Assembly (NCBI GenBank): GCA_014529385.2 | Contig: CM043960.1 | Coordinates: 76,035,910 to 76,099,909 of the forward strand | DNA: 64,000 bases | Origin: Adiantum capillus-veneris | Taxonomy: Eukaryota; Streptophyta; Polypodiopsida; Polypodiales; Pteridaceae | Direction of reading: 5' to 3' | Shown: in pieces, positions 36,000-47,894 of the stretch | Position numbering within the stretch: position 1 is the stretch's first letter | How the letters are laid out: every line of letters starts with the position of its first letter | Notes under the pieces: generated by a model | Database searches by the model: none | What the model saw: only the letters and a program-made list of their open reading frames with translations | Told to the model about the DNA's origin: nothing | Made by a program: the position numbers and the translations under genes

Positions 36000-36260
36000 G
36001 AGGATGTAGTCTTCCACATCACACCATGTTGTGAGTGGTTTAGCACTTTCTCTAGTGGGGGTCTTGGTCAAGTGCACTTGACCGATGGTTCAACATTTGA
36101 CATTGGAGAAGTAGGAGATGTATGTATGTCATTGCCTAGTGGTGCATCATATACACTTTGAGACGTGTGTCATGTTCCCCTAGCTGAGACATAGCTTGAT
36201 CTCAATCACGATGACCAGATTGTGGGTGACAGATACTGCTTAAAGATCAATCTTTCCAAA
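36000..36260 (+). pseudogene. Copia-1 protease remnant
   Basis: The plus strand reads DVVFHITPCCEWFSTF, then a Gly-rich segment and TDGSTFDIGEVGDV, then DVCHVPLAE with stops between. The order H-I/M-T-P...W-F...G-x-V...L-x-D-V-x-H-V-P is that of the copia protease C-terminal half. The D-S-G-A active site is not recognisable. The rest of the interior (33460-35999 and 36261-36979) gives no clear domain. Confidence 0.65.
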
Positions 36261-36979
36261 TGCATTGCGGATAATTAGTGATTGCACGAGAGCCATGAGT
36301 GGCTTGATCTACCCTATGCATGTATATGAGGTACAAGATGGTTTGGTCTTGATTGTGTTGCTGACATGTCAGTGAGAGACAAGACAAGTCTCTTTTGCAG
36401 ATCTCTAGATTGCTAAGCACAACATGTCCGTTACAATGGATTTAGAGCGGGCGTGCTTTGGCGAGACACATCAAATTTACTCTCTTAGGATAGAGACGCC
36501 TCCTATTATAGAGATGGATAATATGGAGTTTCTTGATATGCTCAAGCTAGAGGCGGATACGGTTATGTCAGAACATGAGGATCCAAACCTATGGATGAGG
36601 GGGAGGTGTTCCTCCAAGAGTCAGAGTCGACACATCCATGTGTGACTAGTCCTAATGGTGATGATGCATTTGATGTAGATAGTGTTGAGGTGGCTAGGAT
36701 AGCCAGGGTTGCATAGCTTTTGTCAGTCTTTGAGAGTCTCATGAATGACCTTCTAGTGTCAAGAGCCAAGATAATAGCTACAGTGGGAGTGTTTGCTACT
36801 GGGGCTATTAGTTGAGCGATGATTGACACTACCACACATCGCTAAAGATTATAAGGTGGCATGCATGTACTTTGAGAGAGCCAGTGGATGTAGGTTGAGA
36901 GAGTCTCTCACCTACAATTTTATACACTAGGTCTTATAGTGGACCCACTTATCGACACACTCCCCTTTAAGTTGGAGGT

Positions 36980-37182
36980 TGTTGGGATAAAGGCGGTGTG
37001 CTTTACCTAGGGCATCACACAATGTCTTGTTACCCACTTACTTTCCCTTTATTCTTGTACATATACAAGAATAAGGAGCTCTCTCAATCTTCTGCTTGAG
37101 TGGTTATCTCCACCCACACACAGTCTCCTTCTTCTCCTTCCTCTCTCTCACACCTATGAATCCACACACACGCTCTTTCACA
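36980..37182 (+). repeat. Copia-1 3' LTR
   Basis: 203 bp, starting TGTTGGGATAAAGG and ending CTCTTTCACA. It is preceded by the copia-type polypurine tract. Confidence 0.82.
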
Positions 37183-37309
37183 CATAAAGGGTGTAGACAC
37201 ACAATCCTCCCCTATACATAAAGAGTGTTGGTACACAAAAGAGTTCTTACAAATCACATTGAGATGGCCTTAGCACTTGGGCACATCACCTCCTCAAGGA
37301 CAGTGTCTG

Positions 37310-37810
37310 AAGCTCTCACATGCATAACCTAGGGTCTAAACATTGGCAGACTGTGAAAAACTTTTACTACATGACTGGCACTATAGATCTTGGGTTGTAT
37401 TTGATTGGGGAGATCATTGTTTCCATGAAGTGCTCTTTTGGATTCATATTGGTTTGGTTGTCCTCAAGTGGGTTTTGGAAACTCATACATATTGTGGTTG
37501 AGCAAGAAGCAACCTACTATGACCACTTCTAAGTTGTGAAGCTGAGCATAGGGTAGCTTTCACAGCTAAGGTTGAGTGTGTTTTTCTCATACACCTTAAA
37601 GTTGATTTGTGGGTTGGTCTCCACTATTCTCAGTGATAGTTACTACATCGGTAGCTATTGGGGTTGAGTGTTCCATATTCGCACAAAGATCATTGAGGTG
37701 CGTCGTTATGTTAGGGAGACACTTTCTGTAGGAGAGAGGTCAGTCAACTTAACCCTACACATCTTTTCACAAAGTTATGCCTTGTGAGAAGTTCAAAGAT
37801 TTTTGCTGGA
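37310..37810 (+). pseudogene. Copia RNase H fragment
   Basis: A decayed copia C-terminus lies just outside Copia-1. It reads LGSKHWQTVKNFYYMTGTID, then the E-A-T-Y position of the RNase H, then HIRTKIIEVRRYVRETLSVG, matching the copia RNase H end (K-x-I-D-V-R-x-H-F-I-R-E). Stops are frequent. It belongs to an older element than Copia-1. Confidence 0.75.
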
Positions 37811-38808
37811 CTTACTCTTTTGTGTGAATCGATAAGATTAGTGTCTCTAGCTCCCGTACAACCGAGTGATAGCTTATGTTTATCACATCACTCCCATATT
37901 TGTTACCATGATATGGTAGTGGTCTGTCAACACACTTGGGAATAAGATATATTTTTTTCTTTCACTGCATTAGCTTACCCCCCTCTCTTAAGTTTAGACT
38001 AGGAAATCGTTCTTGTTTTTTTGACCATTTCCTTTGCAACGATCTAGGTTGGATGCATAAGAAGAAAAGCACAAACTACATAGTATTTATTGTATTATGA
38101 TATTTTCACTCGTTGGTATACACCTCACATCCCTAGAGCATTAAATTTTTTGTACGTACACATTAAGTTAAGTGACATAACGTCCTGCATTGTGTGCCCT
38201 TGAGAGTTTCCTTATTCTCCAAGCTTTGTACGTGTATTTTGCAGCTCAACATTCATCAGATCTCAAGCCTAAAGATGCTAATTTTCATAAATTAAACTCC
38301 CATGCATAAATCTACTCATTTAAGTACAAATCATTGAAGAGGAGAATTTGTTGTCTTTTAAATAAAAAGAGAGTCAAATAGAATTGAGAAAATACATAAT
38401 GTTTGAATACTATTTTAGAAACAAAAAGGGTCACAACGGCTTTCAAAAACAATAAGAAAGTGATAAAATTGTTAGGTTGAATTGAACTGGTATCAGTGTT
38501 TGAAAAAGGATTGCCTCAGCTTAGTCTTGAGACGATCGAAAATCGAGACTAGCTAGCTGCAAACCATGGTAAACGAAAGAAAAACCGATGAAATATGTGA
38601 AACAGTCGTCCAAAAATTCTGCAAATCTCAAAAAATTTATTAGTATTTCCGATTTTCTTCTTTGTGAGGAGGAAGCTCGATCAGCAATTGCTTAATAAAA
38701 GAGACTTTCTAGAATGTTAACAATGACTAGAATCCAGCTATAAAATGCAAGAAATGTAAAGCCATGTCAAGTTGTGAAATGAAAAGGTGAAACAAAAAGA
38801 ATTAATGA

Positions 38809-38846
<38 letters not shown>

Positions 38847-39673
38847 CTTATTAGAATTATGCAAGGTGAAGCTTCACTTTAGCATTCTAAAACAATAGAA
38901 TGCAAAAAAAGTAAAGAAATATCGGGATGTGAAATGAAAGGTAACTCTTCATCAGGCACTGAAAACAATGAAAGTCTCCCTAACCCAACACAACACTAAG
39001 GGTTTCTTTTAGAAAGCCAAAAATGTCTCTAGCTTGGATCCTAACGAGGGAATGAATACAAAATAATACTGATGATCAACGATTTAAAGCTTGATAGATA
39101 GCTTTTCCATGAGTTATAAGGGAGAGGAAAGTGCACTATGCCCATAAGATATTTTTGTGGCTATGGATACGTTACTTCAAGAGGGTACACTATTCCCATG
39201 TCTTGGGTTGCTTATAAGTCAAAAAATGATCCAACATACCTTGGCATTCAAGTATTCCACCGACCACTTTTAGCATAGCCATTTAAAAGAATAAAAATCG
39301 TTGGGGGGACTGATTCAGCCTACTAATAACTTTAGTACACGTCCCACACAATTGATGTTTAATTGCAAAGGTGAAATTTTTATATACTCTTGCTGAGTCA
39401 ATTTTGTTACAAGCCCTCCACGTATTTGGGGAACCCACTCTCCTTGCGAGTCAGTCATAGAGGGACTCTCCAAAGAGAAGATTTGTTTAGAATTTGGAAA
39501 ATTCTTTCTTGGTTCTCCAATGGCTACTTCTTGATAAGAATGCAGAGAGAGAATTTCTCTCTTATTTGCAAGAGTTGTCTACCTTGCTGTTGGAGAACAA
39601 CTTCTCTTCATGTGGAGTCTCAACCAAAATTCTCCAACGAGATTGTTTCTTCTCGAGATACCTGAAACAAGCT
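37811..39673. other. Gap with (GT)n tract
   Basis: AT-rich, with no recognised gene or element. A (GT) tract lies at 38811-38843. Overlapping open frames at 39390-39688 match no family I know. Confidence 0.4.
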
Positions 39674-40450
39674 CACAAGAAGTTTTAGACAAATTCTCAC
39701 AATAATTCCCACATTGTGACTTACCTTAACATCATGAGTTTTTGTGACGGAGGCACCGCATTCCTAGCTAGGTATGATTGGGGGCAGGGGATCGCTAGCC
39801 CGATGGGGGGGCCGGTGGTCCCCTGCCCCCAATCGTACCTAGCTAGGTATGCGGTGCCTCTCGAGCAGAAGCTCATGATGTTATGCATGGTATGAAAAAC
39901 ACTGAAAAAGACTCCATTTTCCTACATGAGAATATTTCTAAATCTTCTTGTGAAGGATCTTGGGTCTTCCTCCCCACACATTTCCTTCTCTAAGAATCAA
40001 ATCCTTTGAATTAGTTATTCCTCCTAGGAGTAATTAATATTACTCTTTCGGTTCATAAGACTACTCAACTTCGCTCATCAAATCCTCCCAAGTTTCTTTG
40101 TTGTGCGGCCAGCTCTCATAAAATATCTCCCTCATGCTTGGTATGCAAGTGCAGCTGAATGACCCCTCTCTTTCCTATCAGAAGAAGATTTAGAAATTTT
40201 CTCATGCAGGAAAAGGGAGTCTTTTACAATGTTTTTTCATACAATGCACAACATCATGAGCTTCTGTTCGAGAGGCACCGCATATCGAGCTAGGTACAAT
40301 TGGGGGTAGGGGACCGCCGGCCCCTCCACCGGGCCCCTGCCCCCAATCATACCTAGCTAGGTATGCCATGCCTCTCGAGCCGAAGCTTATGATGTTGAGG
40401 TAAGTCACAATGTGGGAATTATTGTGAGAATTTGTCTAGAACTTCTTGTG
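39674..40450. repeat. Palindrome with a smaller palindrome in each arm
   Basis: The outer arms of about 290 bp (39674-39965 and about 40160-40450) are inverted copies, beginning CACAAGAAGTTTTAGAC and its complement. Each arm holds its own hairpin: 39729-39883 and 40250-40396. These start AACATCATGAG and have arms of about 65 bp containing CTAGCTAGGTA and GGGGGCAGGGG. No target duplication is evident at the outer ends. It looks like a foldback or MITE-type element. Confidence 0.85.
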
Positions 40451-41394
40451 TATCCTACATGCAGCCAAGGTGGGCAGTCATTTGTACTCTCTTTGCCTTT
40501 GCTCTCATATTCAACAAGCCAAGGTCAACATGGGGCTACAAGCACTAACACACACATAAAACACCTTTTTTTAATGGATGGCTATAGAAGCACAAGAGGC
40601 AATTAAGGCCTTGATTATCCATCTTTATTTCATGGAGAACCTTCTAGAGGCGATCAATCAGATGGCCCTCTTTACCCAGTCCTCGTTTGGCAATGCTATT
40701 ACTGAAGTACGAGCCTTCATCAAGAAGGTTATTATCCCCAACAGGGAAAGTGCAAATGGCCATGGTGGTAATTGGGCTTGAGGTGATAACCACATGCAAC
40801 ATTTTTGTGCCCACCAATATGCCCCACAATGCTTTGGAACACCATATAATCCTATGACAAGGCAAGCTCCTTCACTAGCAGACTTTATAGCAAGTTGTTA
40901 TACCCCAATGCCCATTAATTACCCCCAACTTTCCTAATAAGATTTCCCAACCCTTTTTACCCACGCCAGGATTTTAATGATGCCTGTATTCCTAGTGCTA
41001 AATCCCTATTGTATAATTGATGCAGACCCATGAGATGTGCATGGATGCCTAGTATCGATAACTACTAGTAGAGAACCCACGGGTAAGATTGTTTGCCTAC
41101 ATTACTATAACCATGCCTTAAACATTAAATTACTAAAAGTTTTTTTTGGGATTAAAAAGGAAACATAAAAGGACTACCTCTCTATGAGATAATCTCTTGT
41201 TTAGATCATCTTTTGCACTGTCACGTAAGGTGCTACTTTGTAATGCAAAGTATGTCTTCTGTTCTAAAATACCTTTGTCTTGTCATTGCTCTCCTAACAA
41301 GGGGCTTAACCATATTCCTTCCCAAGCTCTAGATGACGCAATGGGTATCCAAGAACTAACTAGAACTTTTGACCTTAATTATCGTTGAAGGATA
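40451..41394. other. Gap without recognised feature
   Basis: Short open frames occur (for example 40578-40781), but none resembles a known domain. No repeat is visible. Confidence 0.4.
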
Positions 41395-41591
41395 TGTGGC
41401 GTCATAAAATCTAATATCTAACCAACCCAAATGATTTTCTCAAAGTTAAAGGGGTTCAAATGAGAGATGGTATGTTAAAGAGCAATGCTACCTAATGGAG
41501 CTTAAAGACCTTAGGGTTAGCTTCATTAAAGACTTCCAAAAGTTAGTGTTAAAAATTCCTTTGACTTTAGGCAACTTACGGTTGGCCTTGA

Positions 41592-42476
41592 GGTTTATTC
41601 CTATCAAAAAGACTATTAAGGCACACCAAATGGCAACCCTCTTCATATCTCCGATTTTTGAACACCATGGAGTACCAATATCCATTGTGTCATATAGAGA
41701 TACTAGAATGACCAGTAATTTTTGGAAAGGTCTCTTTGAAAACCTAGGTACTAGATTGAATTTCTCTACGGCCTATCACCCACAAACGGATGACCAAAGT
41801 GAGATAACCAATCTTACGATAATCTACTAAAGACTTATGTTACAGAAGTAGATTAACACTCACAATGGGAGAAGTACTTACCCCTTATAGAGTATGCATA
41901 CAATAATACTGTCCATACTACTACGAGAAAAGCACCTTTTGAGATCATAGTGGGAAGACCTAAAAGTCCCTTGCTACTTAAAGTACATGGAAAGATCTTC
42001 GTTGTTGCTCATGAGTATAGCCGTGACCTACAAGAATCTTTTCAAAAGGTTAAGGAGGCTATATCCATCTCTCAACAAAGGTAAAAAGATGTTGCTGACA
42101 AGCACAGAAGGGCCTTAACATTCAAAGAAAATGATTGGGTCTTACTTAAGTTTCCCAAGGCTTGATTGAAGCAAACGACGAGCAAAAGTTCTACGGGCCA
42201 TCAAAAGTATTATGCTAAACTAACAAAAAGATATTATGGTCCTTTTCAAGTCTTTTTATTGAAGACCCTCCAAAAATTTGAAGACCAAAAAAAGGTGCTA
42301 CAAACCAAAGCTATCCTTCAGCATGAAAACAAGGTACTACGACATGGTAAGATTATTTGACAGTATCTTATTAAGTTCAAAAATTACCCTTTGGAAGAAG
42401 CTAGATGGATGCAAGGAATACAGCTTAAGGATAGTATGAACCTTGTCAATGCTTACAATGCTACACTAGAGTAAGC
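41592..42476 (+). pseudogene. L2 integrase core and chromodomain (broken)
   Basis: It starts at FIPIKKTIKAHQMATLF inside the integrase core. The second catalytic Asp position reads IVSYRDTRM (Asp to Tyr), and the Glu is kept in DDQSEITNL. The C-terminal part is scattered over frames with stops. A chromodomain is readable at about 42290-42475 (KVLQTKAILQHENKVLRHG, then LIKFKNYPLEEARWMQG). Purine-rich CAAGAGAGAGG precedes the LTR. Confidence 0.85.
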
Positions 42477-42828
42477 AAATGCAAATGTTTTGTAAATGAA
42501 CAATGTTTTTGTCTTATAAAACTAATCCTCTTTTGTGCACAAATTTAAATAGTATGCATGCTTAGAATCATGTTTGTGATGACGACATCACTCAAAAACC
42601 AAGTAGAATTTGTCACTCTACTTTGGGAGTATGATATGGACTAAAGAGCAGACATGCTTGCGGCAACTACGTCTCCCAAGCACCAAATGGACTAGTCATC
42701 TATTTTGGAATAATGTCGTAGGGTGAAAAGGGATCCTTTACCCGCTAAGAACCGTAGACTAATGACTAAGACTTTATCTCTTCTACCTCATAAAGTCGAG
42801 GGCAACTATGATTTCAAGAGAGAGGTAA

Positions 42829-44259
42829 TGTCTTAAAATCTAATATCTAACCAACCTAAATGATTTTCTCATATTAAACTGATCATTTAATGTGGGAGAA
42901 TAAATGGAAACAAGGTTTAGAATATAAACATGTGCTTATGGATCCGTCTCAACACGGGGCCAAGGTTTAAGGGGTCCAAATGAGAGATGGTCTGTTAAAG
43001 ACCAATGCTACCTAATGGAGCTTAAAAACCTTAGGGTTAGCTTTATTAAATACCTCCAAAAGTTAACGTTAGAAAGTCCTTTGACCTTAGGCAAACTAGG
43101 GTTGACCTTGAGGTGGGAATCCTACCCAAGCATGAGGTGCTTGTCATGCTTGCTAACTAAGGTGCTTAAGGTGTTTGCGGGAATCTTGCCCAAGCTCGAG
43201 GTGCTTCTCATGCTTAAATGATTAAGGTTCTTGAAGTGTTCAATTCAAACATGATCTCTCAAGAGGCATAAACAATTTTCATGCTTAAATGACTAAGGTG
43301 CTTAAATTGTTCAATTCAAACATGATATCTTAAGAAGCATAAAAGACAAGTGTTAAGATCCTCCCTATTTGGCCCTCGTGATTTGCTTGAATCCTATTGG
43401 ATAGGCTTTAAAGGGTTCCAATGACAATTTAGATTCATGAAAATAAATAATAAAGTTCTTTCTCTCAAAGAGAAAAAAGAGGACACATGTCCAAATGATT
43501 TAATTAAATAATAAGAGAGAGAGAGAGAGAGGTGGACCAAGCATGAGGGGGGGTATACACACACACACACACACTCATTGTGTGAAGTACAAAGTGCAAG
43601 AGCTCCATCTCCTTCTCCAAGCTTGTTGAGAAGTTGAGAGCCTACATCGACACCGTTGGCTATGGAATGCAAATACAACCAAGAGCCATGCTTCAATGCT
43701 TAAGCTTGCCATCTTCTTCATCTTCATTACTATGCTATTATGCTATGGTAAGCAACAAGAGTGATGATAAGTGAGGAACTATTTCTATCTCCTATGAATG
43801 ATTCTTCTTCCTCTTCCCTACCCTTATTCCCTGCTCGCTCTCTCCACCTTTGAAGGTGTTTGAGGCCTTGGGACTGAGGCTTGGGATAGTTAATGCTTTT
43901 TGCAAAGTTTTTGTTATTCTTGTGATTAATGAAGCTTTCCATCTTCATTGCATCACCTAAGTCACAAGGAACACAAATATTGTATTGTACCAAGTCTCTC
44001 TTGATGGGAGAATCTATAATACAAACGCCTTTTGGAGAGGGGACCGGCTCCAAGTAAATCCTGTCCTCAACTATTGTCATGTTCTCTAATGATCTCTCTT
44101 GCAAAAGTATTGTTCATGCCAAGTTAATTAAGTACTATGTTTATATTGATACCATCAATTAAGTTCACCCTCTATGTTCTCAACGTAATCTCATAAAAAT
44201 GCTCACTCTAATTATCTTAATTACAATTTCTGCAAAGTTCATAGGCCATTTCCATTACA
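42829..44259 (+). repeat. L2 3' LTR
   Basis: 1431 bp, starting TGTCTTAAAATC and ending CCATTACA. It contains short (GA) and (CA) tracts (43515-43573). The antisense open frame 43730-44104 is the longest version of the frame found in the L1 LTRs. Confidence 0.9.
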
Positions 44260-44264
44260 TGTGG

Positions 44265-45836
44265 TGTCTACCCCCACCACCACACTCATATCATGAATTT
44301 TTTCCATGAATGTTGTGCTAATTTTATCCAAAGAAAACGCTATAAATCACATCCTAATGATCTTGGAGCATGGAAATGAAGGCATTGAAAACACACTATT
44401 ACATCACCTGCCTCAAGAAGGCACCCAATAACATTGTCTTGACATTAAAAAAACTTTCTATCACAAGAGGCCCAATAGAGACTACACAGAAAGGACTTTC
44501 GGAAGTTGGAAACAATTATATATTCAAAATTGAAGAATGAGCTTGGCAAGCACCAAGGTTACAATGCTCTCTCTTTACCTTACCTCATGGCATCCTATAA
44601 GTACACAAAGATAGTTGTAGATGGATTATTTGTGGTTCTTCTTGTTACTATTCTGACATTTCCTTGCTCATGACTTGCATCTTAACAATCTATATTTCCC
44701 TCCTCAAAGAAAGGGCTAGAAAACTAAACCAAAAAACTACTGCTCTATTACAAGCTTCACATAAAAGTGTCGTGCATTGTTGAATCCATATATGAATGCT
44801 CTCTCAACCTACCCATGGAGGCACCCAAACCCACCCTACTTGCTACTACTGATACAAGCCTTTGATTTAGCATAGCCTTTGTTCATTTCCTTCAAGAATT
44901 TCCCCACCTATTGTGCCATAGGAATTTGGTCGTGCAAACCCTACAAGTCCGGTCTTTAAGCATCAAGTTGTTGCACTTAATACATGGCTCATAAACCCTA
45001 TGTTCATACAACAAAATGGTTTAGTTTTTAAAAAAATCAATGGCATACTAATGTGCCTAGCATGCTAACCTTTATGCTGCAATCTTTTCCTCCACTCATT
45101 GGAGTATGACTTTATCAAAGTGTTTGGATGCATTCTCTGGAAGGCAACTAATAACATCATTTAAGAACCCTTTCATGTACTTTGCTGATATTCTCTGGAT
45201 AGATATCCCATTGAAAAATGATGGTGGGTTCTTCCTCATCTACTCTCCTTTTCTACTTATTGAAGATGAGGAGGAGCCCATCATTATTTTTCTCCAAATG
45301 GAACTATCTCTTCTAGATGGAAAACAAGTCCAAAAACAAAAAACAAACAAAAAACTTCCTATAGCACCCATCAAGTACATACACAAGGGTGGAAATAGAC
45401 CCTGAAACTAGGCCCATAAAGATATTTTATAAAACCAATACTCTTTTGTAATCATGTTGCCATTTACACCTTAATAAATATTGTTTATAGAAATGGATTT
45501 GAAAGAGCCAAACTCTAGAGGATTATTAGGGGGCACGCAAGAAAATTTCTATCTTGTCCTCACGCCTTTGACCCAATTGCTACACTCCAAAGGGTGAAAA
45601 TTTGTGGGCATTGTTGGGGGGAATAGTGTCCCAATATATGGTAGGATGACCCTCAAACCTCCCTCTCTCATAAGTTTTTGAATGTGCATAGAAAAATCAC
45701 CCCTATGGACTATTACAACCTTGAAGAATTTTTACCCCAAGGTAAAACCTTTCCTCGACAAGTAAGGAAGGAAGGGCTCATCAAATCCAGTTCGAGATGC
45801 ATCTTCTTATGAAATAAGAGACTGAAAAAGTTCCCC
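44265..45836. other. Gap without recognised feature
   Basis: AT-rich sequence. The open frame 45106-45405 on the plus strand has no recognised domain and no supporting context. Confidence 0.4.
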
Positions 45837-45845
45837 CACTACTAC

Positions 45846-46270
45846 CCTCAGGACTAAGTGGCACGGGCATGGGAGGGTGGGATCTACGGCGGGGGCATTG
45901 TGGGCCGTAGATCCCAAATGCGGGTACCCTAGATTACTTTGTAATCTAGGGTACTCGCATTTCGGAAGTAATCAAGGGTACCCCCCTTTTGGGGTGTCGG
46001 GTTTGAACCTAAGACCTCACGCATTAGAGGGGCCTACCCTAACCACTACGCCATGCATGCATTGTGAAACATGGGGGCCCTAATTTACTTAGAACATGTA
46101 AATTAGGGGCAGGAGCCGAAAGTAAATTAGGGTACCTTAGATTACTTTTTATTATAAAAAGTAATCTAAGGTACCCTAATTTACTTTTAGCGCCACCACT
46201 GAGATCTACGGCTCACAATGCCCCCGCCGTAGATCCCACCCTCCCATGCCTGTGCCACTTAGTCCTGAGG
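45846..46270. mobile_element. Foldback Mutator-like MITE with 9-bp target duplication
   Basis: The element begins CCTCAGGACTAAG and ends CTTAGTCCTGAGG, an exact terminal match. The inverted arms are about 68 bp (45846-45914 and 46203-46270). Both flanks carry the same 9-bp cactactac (45837-45845 and 46271-46279), the duplication length of Mutator-like elements. Inside are two further strong hairpins (45916-45962 and 46119-46187) and a tRNA-like sequence. It has no transposase. Confidence 0.85.
45985..46060 (-). other. tRNA-like sequence inside the MITE
   Basis: The minus strand has TGGCGTAGTGG (46043-46053), a full match to the RNA polymerase III A box. GGTTCAAACCC (45999-46009) is close to the B box. 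Between them is a possible anticodon-type stem CCTC/GAGG. The bases that should form the acceptor stem do not pair, so this is a tRNA-derived relic and not a working tRNA gene. Confidence 0.6.
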
Positions 46271-46279
46271 CACTACTAC

Positions 46280-46639
46280 CCCACACCATGTCATAAGTAT
46301 TTTCCTCTCCCCCTCTCCTCCCTTACTTTTGCATTCAATACCCACTGTTCCTATTGTTTTAAAAGATAACTCAAAGAATATGGGGTCTAGGGCCCCAAAG
46401 GAAATTATATTTCAAGACCTAGAAAAAAAAGGGCAATACTACCATATAAAATGTGTGACTAGGAGAGAGAACTTCCATGGGTTCACAAAAAAATTTCTTG
46501 GACCTTATCTTTAATAGTCCCCTCCTCATCCATGGAGCATAATAGACAGGTGCTTGTCTTTTGAAATATATCCAAGTTTATTGCTTAACAAGTGGGCTTT
46601 GTTTTGGCACCCATCTTCCACAATTTTCTCACTAAATCT
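46280..46639. other. Gap without recognised feature
   Basis: Sequence between the MITE and the tandem array. No gene or element is recognised. Confidence 0.4.
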
Positions 46640-47851
46640 TGAGTTCAACTCTAGTCCGATAGATCTTTGAGGTCTCTTGGGATAGTTTCCCACAATGTTA
46701 AAAATTTTCTTCTTCTCGGGTGTGGGTGTGGGGGTGTGTGTGTGTGTTAATAAAAAGAGGAAAATGGTATAACCTTTCTATCACCCGTGTGGTAGATTGG
46801 TTATGCCATTTCCCTCTTGAATAACAAGTCTTGAGTTCAACTCTCGTCGGATAGATCTTTGAGGTCTCTTGGCATAGTTTCCCATGACGTTAAAAATTCT
46901 CTTCTTCTCGGGTGTGGGTGTGGGTGTGTGTGTGTGTTAATAAAAAGAGAAAAATGGTATAACCTTTCTATCACCCAAGTGTGGTAGATTGGTTATGCCA
47001 TTTTCCTCTTGAATAACAAGTCTTGAGTTCAACTCTCGTCGGATAGATCTTTGAGGTCTCTTGGGATGGTTTTCCACGACGTTAAAAATTCTCTTCTTCT
47101 CGGGTGTGGGGGTGTGTGTGTGTGTGTGTGTTAATAAAAAGAGGAAAATGGTATAACCTTTCTATCACCCAAGTGTGGTAGATTGGTTATGTCATTTCCC
47201 TCTTGAATAAAAAGTCTTGAGTTCAACTCTCGTCGGATAGATCTTTGAGGTCTCTTGGGATAGTTTCCCACGACGTTAAAAATTCTCTTCTTCTCGAGTG
47301 TGGGTGTGTGTGTGTGTGTTAATAAAAAGAGGAAAATGGTATAACCTTTCTATCACCCAAGTGTGGTAGATTGGTTATGTCATTTCCCTCTTGAATAACA
47401 AGTCTTGAGTTCAACTCTCGTCGCATAGATCTTTGAGGTCTCTTGGGATAGTTTCCCACGACGTTAAAAATTCTCTTCTTCTCGGGTGTGGGTGTGTGTG
47501 TGTGTGTGTGTGTTGATAAAAAGAGGAAAATGGTATAACCTTTCTATCACCCAAGTGTGGTAGATTGGTTATGCCATTTCCCTCTTGAATAACAAGTCTT
47601 GAGTTCAACTCTCGTCGGATAGATCTTTGAGGTCTCTTGGGATAGTTTCCCACGACGTTAAAAATTCTCTTCTTCTCGGGTGTGGGTGTGTGTGTTAATA
47701 AAAAGAGGAAAATGGTATAACCTTTCTATCACCCAAGTGTGGTAGATTGGGTATGCCATTTCCCTCTTGAATAACAGAGTTCAACTCTCGTCGGATAGAT
47801 CTTTGAGGTCTCTTGGGATAGTTTCCCACGACGTTAAAAATTCTCTCTTCT

Positions 47852-47868
<17 letters not shown>
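46640..47868 (+). repeat. Tandem array of seven ~190-bp tRNA-like (SINE-like) units
   Basis: GAGTTCAACTC recurs at 46641, 46833, 47025, 47220, 47407, 47601 and 47777, a period of 176-195 bp. Each full unit has an A-box-like TGGTAGATTGG, a CTTG...CAAG hairpin in the anticodon-stem position and the B-box-like AGTTCAACTC. The outer CTATC/GATAG segments can pair as a partial acceptor stem. Each unit continues with a common body (TTTGAGGTCTCTTGGGATAG, then TTCTCTTCTTCTCGGG), a variable (GT) tract and TTAATAAAAAGAGG. This is the layout of a tRNA-derived SINE repeated head to tail. The first unit lacks its head, and the last runs into a CT tract. Confidence 0.8.

Positions 47869-47892
<24 letters not shown>
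47855..47892. repeat. (CT)n microsatellite at the array end
   Basis: A CT tract ending the last tandem unit. A second CT tract lies at 48117-48157. Confidence 0.9.

Positions 47893-47894
<2 letters not shown>

Larger units (their letters stand above)
41400..44259 (+). mobile_element. Element L2, internally deleted family-L chromovirus
   Basis: The exact 5-bp duplication tgtgg (41395-41399 and 44260-44264) defines both ends. The left end is about 190 bp of LTR start (41400-41591, itself with a roughly 95-bp internal deletion), fused straight to the integrase core. The right end is a complete LTR (42829-44259). So most of the 5' LTR, gag, protease, RT and RNase H were removed after insertion. 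Confidence 0.88.

Noticed and set aside
39390-39688. Overlapping plus-strand open frames as a gene
   Set aside because: Neither frame shows a domain or splice context, and upstream sequence has stops.
45916-45962. Strong hairpin as a transcription terminator
   Set aside because: It belongs to the foldback MITE, which contains several such hairpins; intrinsic terminators of this kind are not expected in plant nuclear DNA.
45985-46060. Functional tRNA gene
   Set aside because: The acceptor-stem positions do not pair and the B box has changes; I list it only as tRNA-like.
46640-47868. Regularly spaced repeats as a possible CRISPR array
   Set aside because: The units are about 190 bp and nearly identical throughout, with no unique spacers and no cas genes; the DNA is plant nuclear.
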